Part shown: one piece after another, positions 50,949-59,800 of the stretch
How positions within the stretch are numbered: the first letter of the stretch is position 1
How the letters are laid out: each line of letters opens with the position of its first letter
NCBI GenBank assembly: GCA_005405945.1
Contig: BJHW01000002.1
Location: forward strand, 1 to 64,000
Reading direction: 5' to 3'
Source: Streptomyces violaceusniger
GTDB taxonomy: Bacteria; Actinomycetota; Actinomycetes; Streptomycetales; Streptomycetaceae
Length of the DNA stretch: 64,000 nt
Notes under the pieces: model-generated
Told to the model about the DNA's origin: nothing
Databases searched by the model: none
What the model saw: only the letters and a program-made list of their open reading frames with translations
Translations under genes and position numbers: made by a program

Positions 50949-52582
50949 TAACCCCCGACGGGTGCAGGGGCCGGGGGCGCCGCCGGGTCCGGGGCCGGGA
51001 GCAGCCGGAGCACCGCCTGCCGCTCGGCCTCGCCGGCCGCCTCGTCGTACGGGTCGGGCGTGGCCGGCACCTGGAGGCGGTGCACCGGGCCCGCGCCGAG
51101 GCGGGCATAGCCGCGCCCCGGAGGCACCTCGGGCGTCGGCGTGGTGTGCGGCGGCGCCCCGAGGACGGCCGTGACCTGCTCGGACGAGACCGGGCCCAGT
51201 ACCACCCGGGCCCGGGTGTGGCTCCGTACGGCCTCGCTCAGCGCCTCGGCGGCGTCCAGCTGATCGGCCACCACGACCCGTACGTTCGCCGCCCGTCCGT
51301 GCCGCAGCGGCACGGCCAGCAGCTCCTGCGGATCGGCACGGCCGTCCGCCGCCGCGAGATGGCTCATCACCGACGGCCGGTCCAGCAGGATCCACAGCGG
51401 GCGCTGGATGTCCTCCGGCGGCGCGTGCCGCAGTTGGCGGGCGCGGTTGGCGGCGATCAGCCGGCGCTCGGTCTCATGGCCCGCCCACTCCAGCATGGCC
51501 AGCATCCCGGCCAGTCCGCACTCCACGGCCAGCACCCCCGTGCGTCCGCTCAGACACGCGTACTCGCCGGTGCCGCCGCCGTCCACCACCAGCACCTCGC
51601 CATGGGGCAGCGCCTGCAGCGCGATGGAGCGCAGCAGGGTCGTGGTGCCGCTTCCGGGCTGGCCGAGCGCGAGCAGATGCGGTTCGGTCGACCGCGGGCC
51701 GGTGCGCCAGATCACCGGCGGTACGTCATGGGTCTCCGGCCCGTCCCCTGCCGCCTTCTTGAGCCCGACCTCCCTCGTGCCCTCCGCGCTCTCCTCGTCC
51801 TCCTCGCACGTCTCCGGCCCCGCCAGCACCGGCAGCGTCCGCTGCACCGACGAGGGGTCGGTGAAGCCCAGCACCGTCTCACCGGGCGCGGTGACGAAGC
51901 GCTGGGCGTGGATCGCGGTGGACAGGGCGGGCAGCACGGTCAGGGTGAGGTTGTTGGCCTCCTCGTCCCACTCGAACAGATATTCACGGCCGCGCCCCGA
52001 CTTCGCGTACAGCAGCTGCTCGATCCGGGTCCGGGCGGCGGGCTCGCCGTCGGTGAAGTACGCGGGGTAGTGGAGGCGCAGCCGGGTGAGCCGTCCGTCG
52101 TCGTCGAAGGCGTAGGAGTCGAACGCCTCGGACCAGTCGCCGCCGTGGCTGTAGAGCGGGCTGGGGTCCTCGGAGGCGGAGAAGTACGGCACCAGCGCCT
52201 CGTAGAGCGTGCGCAGCCGCTCGGTCCCGTCGGCGGGCGTCTCCGACGCGGCGCCGGCGTGCCCCCGCCCGGCCCAGCCCGCCGCGCCGATCAGGCTGAT
52301 CGACGCCGCCAGTGGTCCGTACGGCAGCAGGAAGAGGACGAAGCCGCAGGCGACCACGAGGGCGAACACCGGTCCGCGGCGGTCGCCCGGCAGCTCCAGC
52401 CACTTGCGCCGCCCGGTGGCGGCGAGCACGCGCAACCCGCGCGAGAGCGCGACCAGCGGCTGGAGCACATCGGCGACGCCGTCGGCCGTGCTGCGGGCGA
52501 AGGCCCGGCCGCGGCCGGGCGGGACGAGCGGGGTGCCCGCCGCGCTGCCGAGGCGGAGGCGGGGGAGCGGTCTCCGGCCCAC
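50948..52582 (-). CDS. FtsK/SpoIIIE-like membrane ATPase homologue with degenerate Walker A
   Basis: About 544 residues from GTG 52582, one base after the stop of the upstream small gene; GTG 52600 is an alternative. One or two hydrophobic segments near residues 70-105, then a soluble part with the P-loop-like LALGQPGSGTTTLLRSIAL. The canonical lysine (GxGKS/T) is replaced by Thr. ILLDRPSV stands where a Walker B would be expected. The layout recalls FtsK/TraSA-type secretion or DNA-pumping ATPases, but with this P loop ATP hydrolysis is doubtful. C-terminus Pro/Ala-rich. Function unknown. Confidence 0.65.
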   Translation of the reverse strand: MGRRPLPRLRLGSAAGTPLVPPGRGRAFARSTADGVADVLQPLVALSRGLRVLAATGRRKWLELPGDRRGPVFALVVACGFVLFLLPYGPLAASISLIGAAGWAGRGHAGAASETPADGTERLRTLYEALVPYFSASEDPSPLYSHGGDWSEAFDSYAFDDDGRLTRLRLHYPAYFTDGEPAARTRIEQLLYAKSGRGREYLFEWDEEANNLTLTVLPALSTAIHAQRFVTAPGETVLGFTDPSSVQRTLPVLAGPETCEEDEESAEGTREVGLKKAAGDGPETHDVPPVIWRTGPRSTEPHLLALGQPGSGTTTLLRSIALQALPHGEVLVVDGGGTGEYACLSGRTGVLAVECGLAGMLAMLEWAGHETERRLIAANRARQLRHAPPEDIQRPLWILLDRPSVMSHLAAADGRADPQELLAVPLRHGRAANVRVVVADQLDAAEALSEAVRSHTRARVVLGPVSSEQVTAVLGAPPHTTPTPEVPPGRGYARLGAGPVHRLQVPATPDPYDEAAGEAERQAVLRLLPAPDPAAPPAPAPVGG

Positions 52583-52583
52583 G

Positions 52584-52778
52584 TCAGATCTTGATCCCAC
52601 CCAAGAGGCTGGCGAGGCTCGCGCCGCCCGCCTTGATGCTCGGAGCGATCGCGGTGGACGCGAGATAGAAGCCGAAGAGCGCGCAGATGACCGCGTGCGA
52701 CCCCTTCAGGCCGTCCTTGCGGAAGAAGATGAAGACGATGATGCCGAGCAGCACGACGCCGGAAATGGACAGGATCAT
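52584..52778 (-). CDS. Small two-span membrane protein
   Basis: 64 residues from ATG 52778 (AGGAG 6 nt upstream; the GTG one codon before is too close). ILSISGVVLLGIIVFIFF, then a basic turn FRKDGLKGSHA and AVICALFGFYLASTAIAP. One base separates its stop from the next start, so it forms a pair with the FtsK-like protein. No family recognised beyond conservation in actinobacteria. Confidence 0.72.
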   Translation of the reverse strand: MILSISGVVLLGIIVFIFFRKDGLKGSHAVICALFGFYLASTAIAPSIKAGGASLASLLGGIKI

Positions 52779-53018
52779 CACGGTCTCCTGGCTGATGGGG
52801 GACGGTCAGTCACCATGAGTGGTTCCAGGATCACAGAATGCGTCCATCGGGCGAAAGGTGCAATTGGGTGGATTATCGGTGTAATCATCACCATGGAGGC
52901 GTGGCGCTACGAGCCGACCGCCTGCTGGAGCGGGGCGCCCGCCTGCTGGGGCGGGTCGGTCCCCGTCCTTAGGGTGGATGATCACATTCCCAGGTAGCGA
53001 AGCCGGAGGCGACAGGCC

Positions 53019-53441
53019 ATGACCGAATCGAACCCCGAGAGCGAGCCCGCCCACGACCCGGAGGTGCTCCAACTGGCGGCCAAGGTCTTCGACCTGGCCC
53101 GGCAGGGTGACACCGATACGCTCGCCGCCTATGTGGACGCGGGCGTCCCGGCCAACCTCACCAACGACAAGGGCGATTCCCTGCTCATGCTGGCGGCCTA
53201 CTACGGCCATCCCGCCACGGTGTCGGCCCTGCTCGAGCGCGGCGCCGACCCCAATCGGGTGAACGAACGGGGTCAGACCCCCATCGCGGGCGCCGCGTTC
53301 AAGGGCGAGGCGGAGGTGCTGAGGGTGCTGCTGGCCAAGGGCGCCGACCCGCGCGCCGGATCGCCCTCGGCCGTCGAGACGGCGCGGATGTTCGGGCGGG
53401 AGGATCTGCTCGCGCTGTTCCAGGCCCCGGGTGCGGAGTAG
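53019..53441 (+). CDS. Ankyrin-repeat protein
   Basis: 140 residues. After an acidic head, four ankyrin repeats: VFDLARQGDTDTLAAYVDAG, NDKGDSLLMLAAYYGHPATV, NERGQTPIAGAAFKGEAEVL and a degenerate last one. GGAGG upstream of ATG 53019. Protein-binding scaffold, probably cytoplasmic. The 200-nt gap upstream of it holds no gene. Confidence 0.9.
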   Translation: MTESNPESEPAHDPEVLQLAAKVFDLARQGDTDTLAAYVDAGVPANLTNDKGDSLLMLAAYYGHPATVSALLERGADPNRVNERGQTPIAGAAFKGEAEVLRVLLAKGADPRAGSPSAVETARMFGREDLLALFQAPGAE

Positions 53442-53482
53442 TGCGCCGTAAGGCGGCCATGAGGCGGCGCCACTCGGCCGCC

Positions 53483-53534
53483 GTTGACCGTCAACCCACC
53501 CTTGACCGTTCAAAAAGTGAAGCGCGAGGCTTCA
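53483..53534. promoter_or_regulatory. Inverted repeats upstream of the ROK gene
   Basis: GTTGAC-C-GTCAAC (53483-53495) and TGAAGC-GCGAG-GCTTCA (53518-53534) are perfect dyads, 80-130 nt before the ROK start codon. Candidate operators for autoregulation by the ROK protein. Confidence 0.5.
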
Positions 53535-53615
53535 TTCAGGCCGTGAGTTAAGCGATGAAATCAGTCGGGGTCAAGAGCGGCCGCGTCCGGTAGGTTCGGG
53601 CAGGGGAGGAGCCCG

Positions 53616-54932
53616 ATGGGTCAGATGAACCGACGGACCGTCCGCGACCTCCGGCGCGGCAACCGCTCGACGCTGCTGCGCCAGCTGTACTTCCGGGGCC
53701 CGGTGAGCCGTCAGGAACTGGGGGCGCTCACCGGGCTCAGCTCCGGTTCGGTCAGCAATGTCGTCGGCGAACTGCTCGCCGACGAACTGGTGGAGGAGGC
53801 CGGGTCCGTCGAGTCCGACGGCGGCCGCCCCCGCACGCTGCTGCGGGTCGCGCCGGGCGGCGGCCGTCTCATCGGGGTCGACGTCGGCGAGGCCCATGTC
53901 CGCGTGGAGCTGTTCGACCTCGCGCTGACCGAACTGGCCCGCTGGGAGCATCCGCTGACGCCCGGAGGGCTGGAGCGGGACCCGGAGCCGGTCGTCGGCC
54001 ACATCCTCACCGGCCTCGACGCGGTCGTCGACAAGAGCGGTGCCTCGCCGGAGGCGGTCATCGGCGTCGGGGTCGGCGTCCCCGGTGTCGTCGAACAGGG
54101 GGACGAGATCCTCGTCCACGGCCCGACCGCCGGCCGGGACGCGGTGCCGCTGGAGCGGCTGCTGCGCACCGGCACCGATCTGCCGCTGTTCATCGACAAC
54201 GGCGCCACCGCGCAGGGGCAGGCCGAGATGTGGTTCGGGGCGGGCCGCGGCGCGGACAACGCGGTGATCGCGCTGATCGGCTCCGGCGTCGGCGCGGCCA
54301 TCGTGACCGCCGGTGTGCCGTACCGGGGTGCGACCAGCAGTGCGGGGGAGTGGGGGCACACGGTCGTCCAGGTCGGCGGGCGCGCCTGCCGATGCGGTGC
54401 GGTCGGCTGCCTGGAGGCGTACGTCGGGGCGCAGGCGGTGCTCGACCGCTACGGGCGCGGGGCGCGCGCGGCCGACGCGAGCGGCGTGGGCGGGGCGCGC
54501 GGAGCCGGTGCGAGCGGCGTGGACGGTGCGGGCGGTGGCGGTGAGGACGGCGTGGACGGTGCGGGCGGCGTGTGCGGCGCGGACAACGCCGGTGAGGACC
54601 AGCAGGCCGCGTTCGCCGCGATCGTAGGGGCCGCCGGGAGCGAGGCGCGGGCGCGCGCGGTGCTGGAGGAGACCGCCGCCTACCTCGGCGCGGGCATCGC
54701 CGATCTGATCAACCTCTTCAACCCCGAGCGGATCATCCTCGGCGGCTGGGCCGGACTGCTCCTCGGCGGCCGCGTCCTCCCCAGGATCCGGGCCGCCACC
54801 GCCTCCTATGCGCTGCACCGGCCGTACGCGCAGGCCGAGATCGGGCTGGCCGAACTGGGGCCGGATGCTGTGGCGTTGGGCGCTGCCACGCTGCCACTGG
54901 CGCACTTCCTCGCCACCGGTGGAGCGCGCTGA
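53616..54932 (+). CDS. ROK family transcriptional regulator
   Basis: 438 residues from ATG 53616. N-terminal helix-turn-helix (TVRDLRRGNRSTLLRQLYFR, LTGLSSGSVSNVVGELLADE) and ROK sugar-kinase-like fold with the zinc signature CRCGAVGCLEAYVG. A Gly/Ala/Asp-rich stretch of about 45 residues, made of repeated GVDGAGG-like units (nt 54470-54600), interrupts the fold after the zinc site. ROK regulators control sugar use and development in Streptomyces. Sits next to a deleted ROK copy and a secreted glucanase. Confidence 0.92.
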   Translation: MGQMNRRTVRDLRRGNRSTLLRQLYFRGPVSRQELGALTGLSSGSVSNVVGELLADELVEEAGSVESDGGRPRTLLRVAPGGGRLIGVDVGEAHVRVELFDLALTELARWEHPLTPGGLERDPEPVVGHILTGLDAVVDKSGASPEAVIGVGVGVPGVVEQGDEILVHGPTAGRDAVPLERLLRTGTDLPLFIDNGATAQGQAEMWFGAGRGADNAVIALIGSGVGAAIVTAGVPYRGATSSAGEWGHTVVQVGGRACRCGAVGCLEAYVGAQAVLDRYGRGARAADASGVGGARGAGASGVDGAGGGGEDGVDGAGGVCGADNAGEDQQAAFAAIVGAAGSEARARAVLEETAAYLGAGIADLINLFNPERIILGGWAGLLLGGRVLPRIRAATASYALHRPYAQAEIGLAELGPDAVALGAATLPLAHFLATGGAR

Positions 54933-54983
54933 GGGTTCGACTTCTGTCGGTTCAGGGGGAGTTGGGTCGGACCCCGCCTCAAA

Positions 54984-55010
54984 TTCTTTGAGGCAAGAAG
55001 GTCCAGACCT
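54984..55010. promoter_or_regulatory. Two adjacent inverted repeats before the ROK remnant
   Basis: TTCTT-6 nt-AAGAA (54984-54999) abuts AGGTC-CA-GACCT (54999-55010). The second resembles the TGGTCCAGACCT element of chitinase promoters. TTGACA follows at once (55012-55017). Confidence 0.45.
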
Positions 55011-55061
55011 ATTGACATGCATCGAACAGGGCTGGACATTGTGTCTCCCCGGAGGTGACCG

Positions 55062-55298
55062 ATGACGGCCAAGGCGCAGGCAGCCCAGCCCTCGCTGGGC
55101 ACCACCGTGCGCGAACCGCGGCGCGGCAGCCGATCCGCGCTGTACGTCGTCGGCGTCGAGGTCGCCGATACCACCGGTTGGGAGCGCGTTCCCCTGGAGC
55201 GGCTGCTGCGCACCGGCACCGCGCTGCCCCTGCACATCGACAGCGGCGCGGAGGCCCTGGGCCGGGCCGGCCCCGCCACCCGTATGCCCGTGCCGTAG
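55062..55298 (+). pseudogene. Internally deleted ROK regulator copy
   Basis: 78 codons with a strong GGAGGTG ribosome site. Residues 14-27 (GTTVREPRRGSRSAL) parallel the N-terminal helix of the neighbouring ROK protein, and the segment VPLERLLRTGTALPLHID matches its middle (VPLERLLRTGTDLPLFID), with the HTH core and nearly everything else missing. It reads as the two ends of a collapsed ROK gene joined by deletion. It may still be translated. Confidence 0.72.
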
Positions 55299-55398
55299 CG
55301 CCCGCGGACACCGGCCCCCAATCGCCGGACACACACCTTCCCCCACCGGACCGGCACCCACCGGTCCCATCCCCCACACAGGAAGGCACCACCGTTCC

Positions 55399-56259
55399 AT
55401 GAGAAGTACGCTGCGCAACACCGCGATCGGTCTGCTCTCAGCGACCGCACTCGCCGCCACCCCCTGGCTCACCGCTCCGGCCACGGCCACCACGGCCACC
55501 CCCCAGACCACCGCCGCCGCGGCCGAATTCACCGACAACTTCGACGGCCCGGCGGGCAGCGCGGTCGACGGCTCCAAGTGGGGCCTGGAGACCGGCGACA
55601 ACGTCAACAACCACGAGCGGCAGTACTACACCGACGGCAACAAGAACGCGGCGCTGGACGGCAACGGCAACCTCGTCATCACCGCACGCAAGGAGAACCC
55701 GGCCAACTACAACTGCTGGTACGGCCGGTGTGAGTACACCTCCGCCCGCCTCAACACCTCGCAGAAGTTCACCACCGCCTCCGGCCATGTCGAGGCCCGG
55801 ATGAAGCTGCCGCAGGGCCAGGGCATGTGGCCCGCCTTCTGGATGCTCGGCAACGACATCGGCAGCGCGGGCTGGCCCAACTGCGGCGAGATAGACATCA
55901 TGGAGAACGTGGGCTTCGAGCCCAGCACCGTCCACGGCACCATCCACGGCCCCGGCTACTCCGGCTCGGGCGGCATCGGCGCCGGCTACACACTGCCAGG
56001 CGGCGGCAAGTTCTCCGACGGCTTCCACACCTTCGCCATCGACTGGTCGCCCAACAAGATCACCTGGTCCGTCGACGGCAACGTCTACCAGACCCGCACC
56101 CCCTCGGACCTCAACGGCAACCGCTGGGTCTTCGACCACCCCTTCTACATCATCCTCAACCTGGCCGTCGGCGGTGACTGGCCCGGCGACCCGGACGGCA
56201 ACACCTCCTTCCCGCAGCAGCTGGTCGTCGACTACGTCAAGGTGACGGGCGGCAGCTGA
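55399..56259 (+). CDS. Secreted GH16 endo-beta-1,3-glucanase (laminarinase type)
   Basis: 286 residues. Signal peptide about residues 1-43 (MRSTLRNTAIGLLSATALAA, Ala/Thr-rich end). Catalytic motif GEIDIMENVG (ExDxxE), upstream MWPAFWMLG and downstream HTFAIDWSP and FYIILNLAVGG, the normal GH16 order. No binding module. Degrades beta-1,3 or mixed glucans outside the cell. Follows the ROK locus, which may regulate it. Confidence 0.95.
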   Translation: MRSTLRNTAIGLLSATALAATPWLTAPATATTATPQTTAAAAEFTDNFDGPAGSAVDGSKWGLETGDNVNNHERQYYTDGNKNAALDGNGNLVITARKENPANYNCWYGRCEYTSARLNTSQKFTTASGHVEARMKLPQGQGMWPAFWMLGNDIGSAGWPNCGEIDIMENVGFEPSTVHGTIHGPGYSGSGGIGAGYTLPGGGKFSDGFHTFAIDWSPNKITWSVDGNVYQTRTPSDLNGNRWVFDHPFYIILNLAVGGDWPGDPDGNTSFPQQLVVDYVKVTGGS

Positions 56260-56309
56260 CCCCCGCGGCCGATGGGGAAGCCCGCAGAGCGGTGTTCTCG
56301 CCGGTGTCA

Positions 56310-56598
56310 TCAGCAGGGGCGGACCGCCTCCGAGACCGCCGCGACGAGGGCTTCCACATCGGCGCCCCAGCGTGAGACGAGGGTGAGGTCACGGGCCGGG
56401 TCCACCCACAAGAGGTGGTTGCCGCCGTTGCCCCGGGCACAGCGCCCGGTCGACGGGGCCTGTGGCCACACCACGCGGCCGTCGTTGAGCCACCACGACA
56501 GCCGGTACTCCGGCTTGACGGCACACGGCCTCCACAGCGCCGCGATCCAGCGCCGGGAGACGATCCGGCGTCCGGCCCACTCCCCGCCGTTCAGGCAG
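56310..56598 (-). pseudogene. 3' fragment of a beta-lactamase-family serine hydrolase
   Basis: Reading the minus strand from about 56598 gives LNGGEWAGRRIVSRRWIAAL, then YRLSWWLNDGRVVWPQAPST, GNGGNHLLWVDPARDLTLVS and ends EAVRPC before TGA (56312-56310). This is the C-terminal 95 residues of the class C beta-lactamase-like hydrolase family, including the GNGGNH segment that parallels the third active-site motif. A stop codon lies just upstream in frame, and the first 250-300 residues with the SxxK nucleophile are absent. A decayed remnant in the gap between the glucanase and amidase genes. Confidence 0.78.
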
Positions 56599-56735
56599 AG
56601 TTAGGCCCACCCTTCACCGGGCGGCCCGCCCGCCGACTCCGTCCCCTCACGGACGCTGTGCGCGCCCACCCCTGTGGGCTTCTCCACAGCTCGCCCTCCC
56701 ACTGGCTCAACGCGTCCCGCGTAGCCTCGGGGCTC

Positions 56736-58021
56736 ATGGACACCTCTTGCGTCACCGCGGCCGCGCGGACCTGTGACCGGATCGATGCGGCGGACGGGGA
56801 GATCCAGGCCTTCGTGCCCGAGCGCGGGCGGCGCGAGCGGTTGGGGCGTGAGGCGCGGGCGGCGGATGAGCGGTGGGGGATGCGCCCGGGCGGCCGCCGC
56901 TGTACGGGGTCATGGTGGGCGTGAAGGACATCGTGCACGTCGACGGGATGCCCACGTGCGCCGGGTCGGACGTTCCCGCCGAGGCGCTGGCCGGGGCGGA
57001 GGCGTCGCTCGTCGGACGGCTGCGGGAGGCGGGGGCGCTGGTGGCGGGCAAGACCGTCACCGCCGAGTTCGCCGTGACCGCGCCCGGGCCCACGCGCAAT
57101 CCGCACCATCTCGGCCACACCCCGGGCGGCTCCAGCAGTGGTTCGGCGGCGGCCGTGGCGGCGGGGATGGTGCCGCTCGCGGTCGGGACCCAGACGATCG
57201 GTTCGATGATCCGTCCGGCCGCCTACTGCGGGGTCGTCGGCTTCAAGCCGACCCATGGCCGCATCTCCTCGGACGGTGTGATCCCCAACGCCCCGACCTT
57301 CGACACCGTGGGCCTCTTCGCCCCCGACGTAGCGAGCCTCGCCCCGGCGGCGGCCGTGCTGTGCGACGGATGGCGGCCGTCCGGCGAGGGCGGGGAGGGC
57401 GGGGAGACGGAGGAACGGCGGCGGCCGGTGCTCGGCGTTCCGCTCGGGCCGTACCTCGATCGCGCCGACGCCGAGGCCAGGAACTCCTTCGAGGAGCGGG
57501 CGGAACGCTTGGAGGACGCCGGGTTCACGGTCCGCCGGGTGCCCTTCCCGGACGACTTCGAACGGGTCGTGGCGGAGCAGCGGGTGATCAACCGTTATGA
57601 GCTGGCGCGGACCCACGCCGCATGGTTCCCGCGCCACGGCGAGCGGTACCGCGCGCAGACCGTCGAGGCGATCCGGGAGGGGCAGCGGCTGAGCCACGAC
57701 GCGTACGCCGCGGCCCTGCGCGCCCGTGCCGCCTTCCGCGAGCGGCTGGTGGCCGCCATGGACCGGGACGGCATCGATCTGTGGATCACCCCGGCGGCCA
57801 CGGGCCCCGCGCCGTACGGCCTGAAGAGCACCGGCGACTCCGTGATGAGCCTCCCCTGGAGCTACGCGGGAGCTCCCGCCCTCGCGCTGCCCGCGGGCCG
57901 GGCGGCCAACTCGCTTCCGCTGGGCGTGCAGTGCGTGGCCCGGCCGGGAGTGGACGAGCGGCTGCTGGGATGGGCCCCTGATGTGGAGTCGGTCCTCGTT
58001 GGGCCGTCCGCACCCGTATGA
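56736..58021 (+). CDS. Amidase (amidase-signature family), one frameshift
   Basis: About 428 residues after repair. The Ser-Ser-Lys triad is visible: Lys in GVMVGVKDIVHVDG, the Gly/Ser-rich TPGGSSSGSAAAVAAG, and GTQTIGSMIRPAAYCGVVGF. The frame breaks in a G5 run (56875-56879); one more G restores DERWGDAPGRPPLYGVMVGV. It hydrolyses amides or transfers ammonia; substrate unknown. Stands alone, followed by a small hypothetical gene. Confidence 0.9.
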
Positions 58022-58057
58022 TGGGTATCCACTCCCGTGTACGGAGTTGGGGACGAG

Positions 58058-58366
58058 ATGACTGCCACATGGTGGCTTATGCAAGGTGAGGCCGCAGTCG
58101 GCGAGTTACGCCAGTACGGGGTCGACCAGCCGGTTTTTCTGTGCCACTTCACGCCGGGCCCGGCGTGGGAAACGGTTCGGGCGCAGTTCGAGGCGTGGTC
58201 CGCGCTGCGCGGGCAGGACCCCGACGGAAGCCGTACCGCCCAGATCATCCGGTCCATCATGGACCTCGGGCTGCGGCTGGTCCCCACGGACGACAGTCCA
58301 TCGATGGCGCTGTTCACCGAATGCATCCTGCGCATCGACGGCCACACCGCCCGGTTGCGCTGCTGA
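58058..58366 (+). CDS. Conserved hypothetical protein
   Basis: 102 residues from ATG 58058. MTATWWLMQGEAAVGELRQY, then QPVFLCHFTPGPAWETVRAQ and LRLVPTDDSPSMALFTECIL. Looks like a folded small soluble protein; no domain recognised. 36 nt downstream of the amidase and co-directional with the peroxiredoxin. Confidence 0.72.
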   Translation: MTATWWLMQGEAAVGELRQYGVDQPVFLCHFTPGPAWETVRAQFEAWSALRGQDPDGSRTAQIIRSIMDLGLRLVPTDDSPSMALFTECILRIDGHTARLRC

Positions 58367-58401
58367 TGTTCCGCCGGGCGCGCGGCCGGTAGCGTGCCTC
58401 C

Positions 58402-58857
58402 ATGGACATCGGTGATGTGGTCGAGGACTTCGAACTGCCGGATGAGAGCGGCACCGTCCGTTCGCTCAGCGGGCTGCTGGCGGACGGCCCGGTGGTGCTG
58501 TTCTTCTATCCGGCGGCCTTCACCCCCGGCTGTACCAAACAGGCGTGCCACTTCCGGGACATCGCGGCGGAGTTCAAGGAGCTCGGCGCCCAGCCGGTCG
58601 GGGTCAGTGCGGATTCGGTCGAGAAACAGGCGGAGTTCGCCCATGCGTACTCCTTCGGCTATCCGCTGCTGTCGGATCCGGAGGGGACCGTGCGGGAGCG
58701 GTTCGGGGTGAAGCGCGGGATCGCGGCGGTGCCGACCAAGCGGGTCACCTTTGTGATCGATACCGATCGCAAGGTGCTGGAGATCGTCAAGAGCGAGTTC
58801 AGGATGGGTGTGCACGCGGACCGGGCGCTCGAAGCCCTGCGGGGCAGGAACGGGTAA
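58402..58857 (+). CDS. Thioredoxin-dependent peroxiredoxin (BCP/PrxQ type)
   Basis: 151 residues. FYPAAFTPGCTKQACHFRD carries the peroxidatic Cys and a second Cys five residues on, the PrxQ arrangement. FELPDESGTVRSL and VPTKRVTFVIDTD complete the thioredoxin fold. Reduces hydroperoxides in the cytoplasm. 35 nt behind the hypothetical gene. Confidence 0.93.
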   Translation: MDIGDVVEDFELPDESGTVRSLSGLLADGPVVLFFYPAAFTPGCTKQACHFRDIAAEFKELGAQPVGVSADSVEKQAEFAHAYSFGYPLLSDPEGTVRERFGVKRGIAAVPTKRVTFVIDTDRKVLEIVKSEFRMGVHADRALEALRGRNG

Positions 58858-58894
58858 GTCCCGTACGACCGTCCGTGGTCGGCGGAAAACACTT

Positions 58895-58923
58895 GCGGGG
58901 GCTGCCTCTTGGGCGGCCCCCGC
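58895..58923 (+). terminator. Peroxiredoxin terminator hairpin
   Basis: Arms of 12 nt, GCGGGGGCTGCC and GGCGGCCCCCGC, with one mismatch and loop TCTTG, 38 nt after the peroxiredoxin stop. Confidence 0.72.
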
Positions 58924-58941
58924 TGACGTTTGCGCCCTCTA

Positions 58942-58953
58942 GCAAGCGCTTGC
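58942..58953. promoter_or_regulatory. LacI-type palindromic operator
   Basis: GCAAGCGCTTGC is a perfect 12-bp palindrome with the central CG step typical of LacI-family operators. It lies 117 nt before the pectin-related esterase gene, the right position for a sugar-responsive repressor. No LacI gene is in the window. Confidence 0.6.
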
Positions 58954-59069
58954 CGACACGGCGTATGGTCAGGCAGCCGACCGTAGCTTCCCCCGCCATC
59001 GGCGAACCTCATCGCCGAACTCCCATCGCGAACCCCCATCGCCGAACTGAGCCGAGCCGAGGAGCCTCC

Positions 59070-59800
59070 ATGAGACGCGCCGGTACCGCACTGGTGGCCG
59101 CCACCGCCTGCCTCGCCGCCTTGCCGTCCGCCCCGGCCCGGGCCGGCACCCCCGGCCGCCGCCACCAGCTCTTCCCCGCCGGGGACTCCACCGTGTGCGA
59201 TCAGCTCACCGCCCCGTACACCGGGTGGGGCCAGCAGCTGCGGCAGTTCTTCCGGCGCGGGCTGTCGGTCGCCAACTGCGCCGACTCGGGGAGGGTTCGG
59301 GCTCCTTCCTCGCCGACCCCCGGCTCTTCGCCACCATGCGCCCGCTGATCCGCCCGGGCGACACCGTCCTCATCAAGTGCGCCCACAACGACAAGCAGGC
59401 GACCGCCGCCGACCACCGCGCCCACCTCGGCGCGCTGCTCGACGGCGTACGGGCGCGCGGCGGCAAGCCCGTGCTGGTCACCCCCATCGTGCGCCGCTGG
59501 TTCAACGACGACGGCACCCTCGACAACGCCACCGCCCTGCACATCAACGGCCTCGGAGTGAATCTGCCGGCCGAGATGCGCTCGCTCGCCGCCGAGCGGG
59601 GCGTACCGCTCATCGACCTGACCGTGCTCACCAAGCGGCTCGTGGAGGAGCTCGGCCCCGAGGGGTCCAAGCGGCTGTACCTCTACGACGAGGCCCGCGA
59701 CAACACTCACACCTCCGCCCACGGCGCCACCGAGTTCGCGCGGCTGGTGCTCGGCGAGCTGCGCGCTCAAGCCCTGGTCCCCGCCGGGGTGCTCCGATGA
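59070..59800 (+). CDS. Secreted rhamnogalacturonan acetylesterase-like SGNH hydrolase (CE12), one frameshift
   Basis: About 243 residues after repair. Signal peptide 1-26 (MRRAGTALVAATACLAALPS, PARAG). SGNH blocks are PAGDSTVCDQ (nucleophile Ser), the CAHNDK block, and DNTHTSAHGATEFARLV (Asp-His). The DSTVCD form is specific to the CE12 rhamnogalacturonan/xylan acetylesterases. The frame breaks in G4 at 59288-59291; one more G gives NCADSGEGSGSFLADPR. Removes acetyl groups from pectin. Overlaps the next gene by 4 nt (ATGA), so the two are co-translated. Confidence 0.88.
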
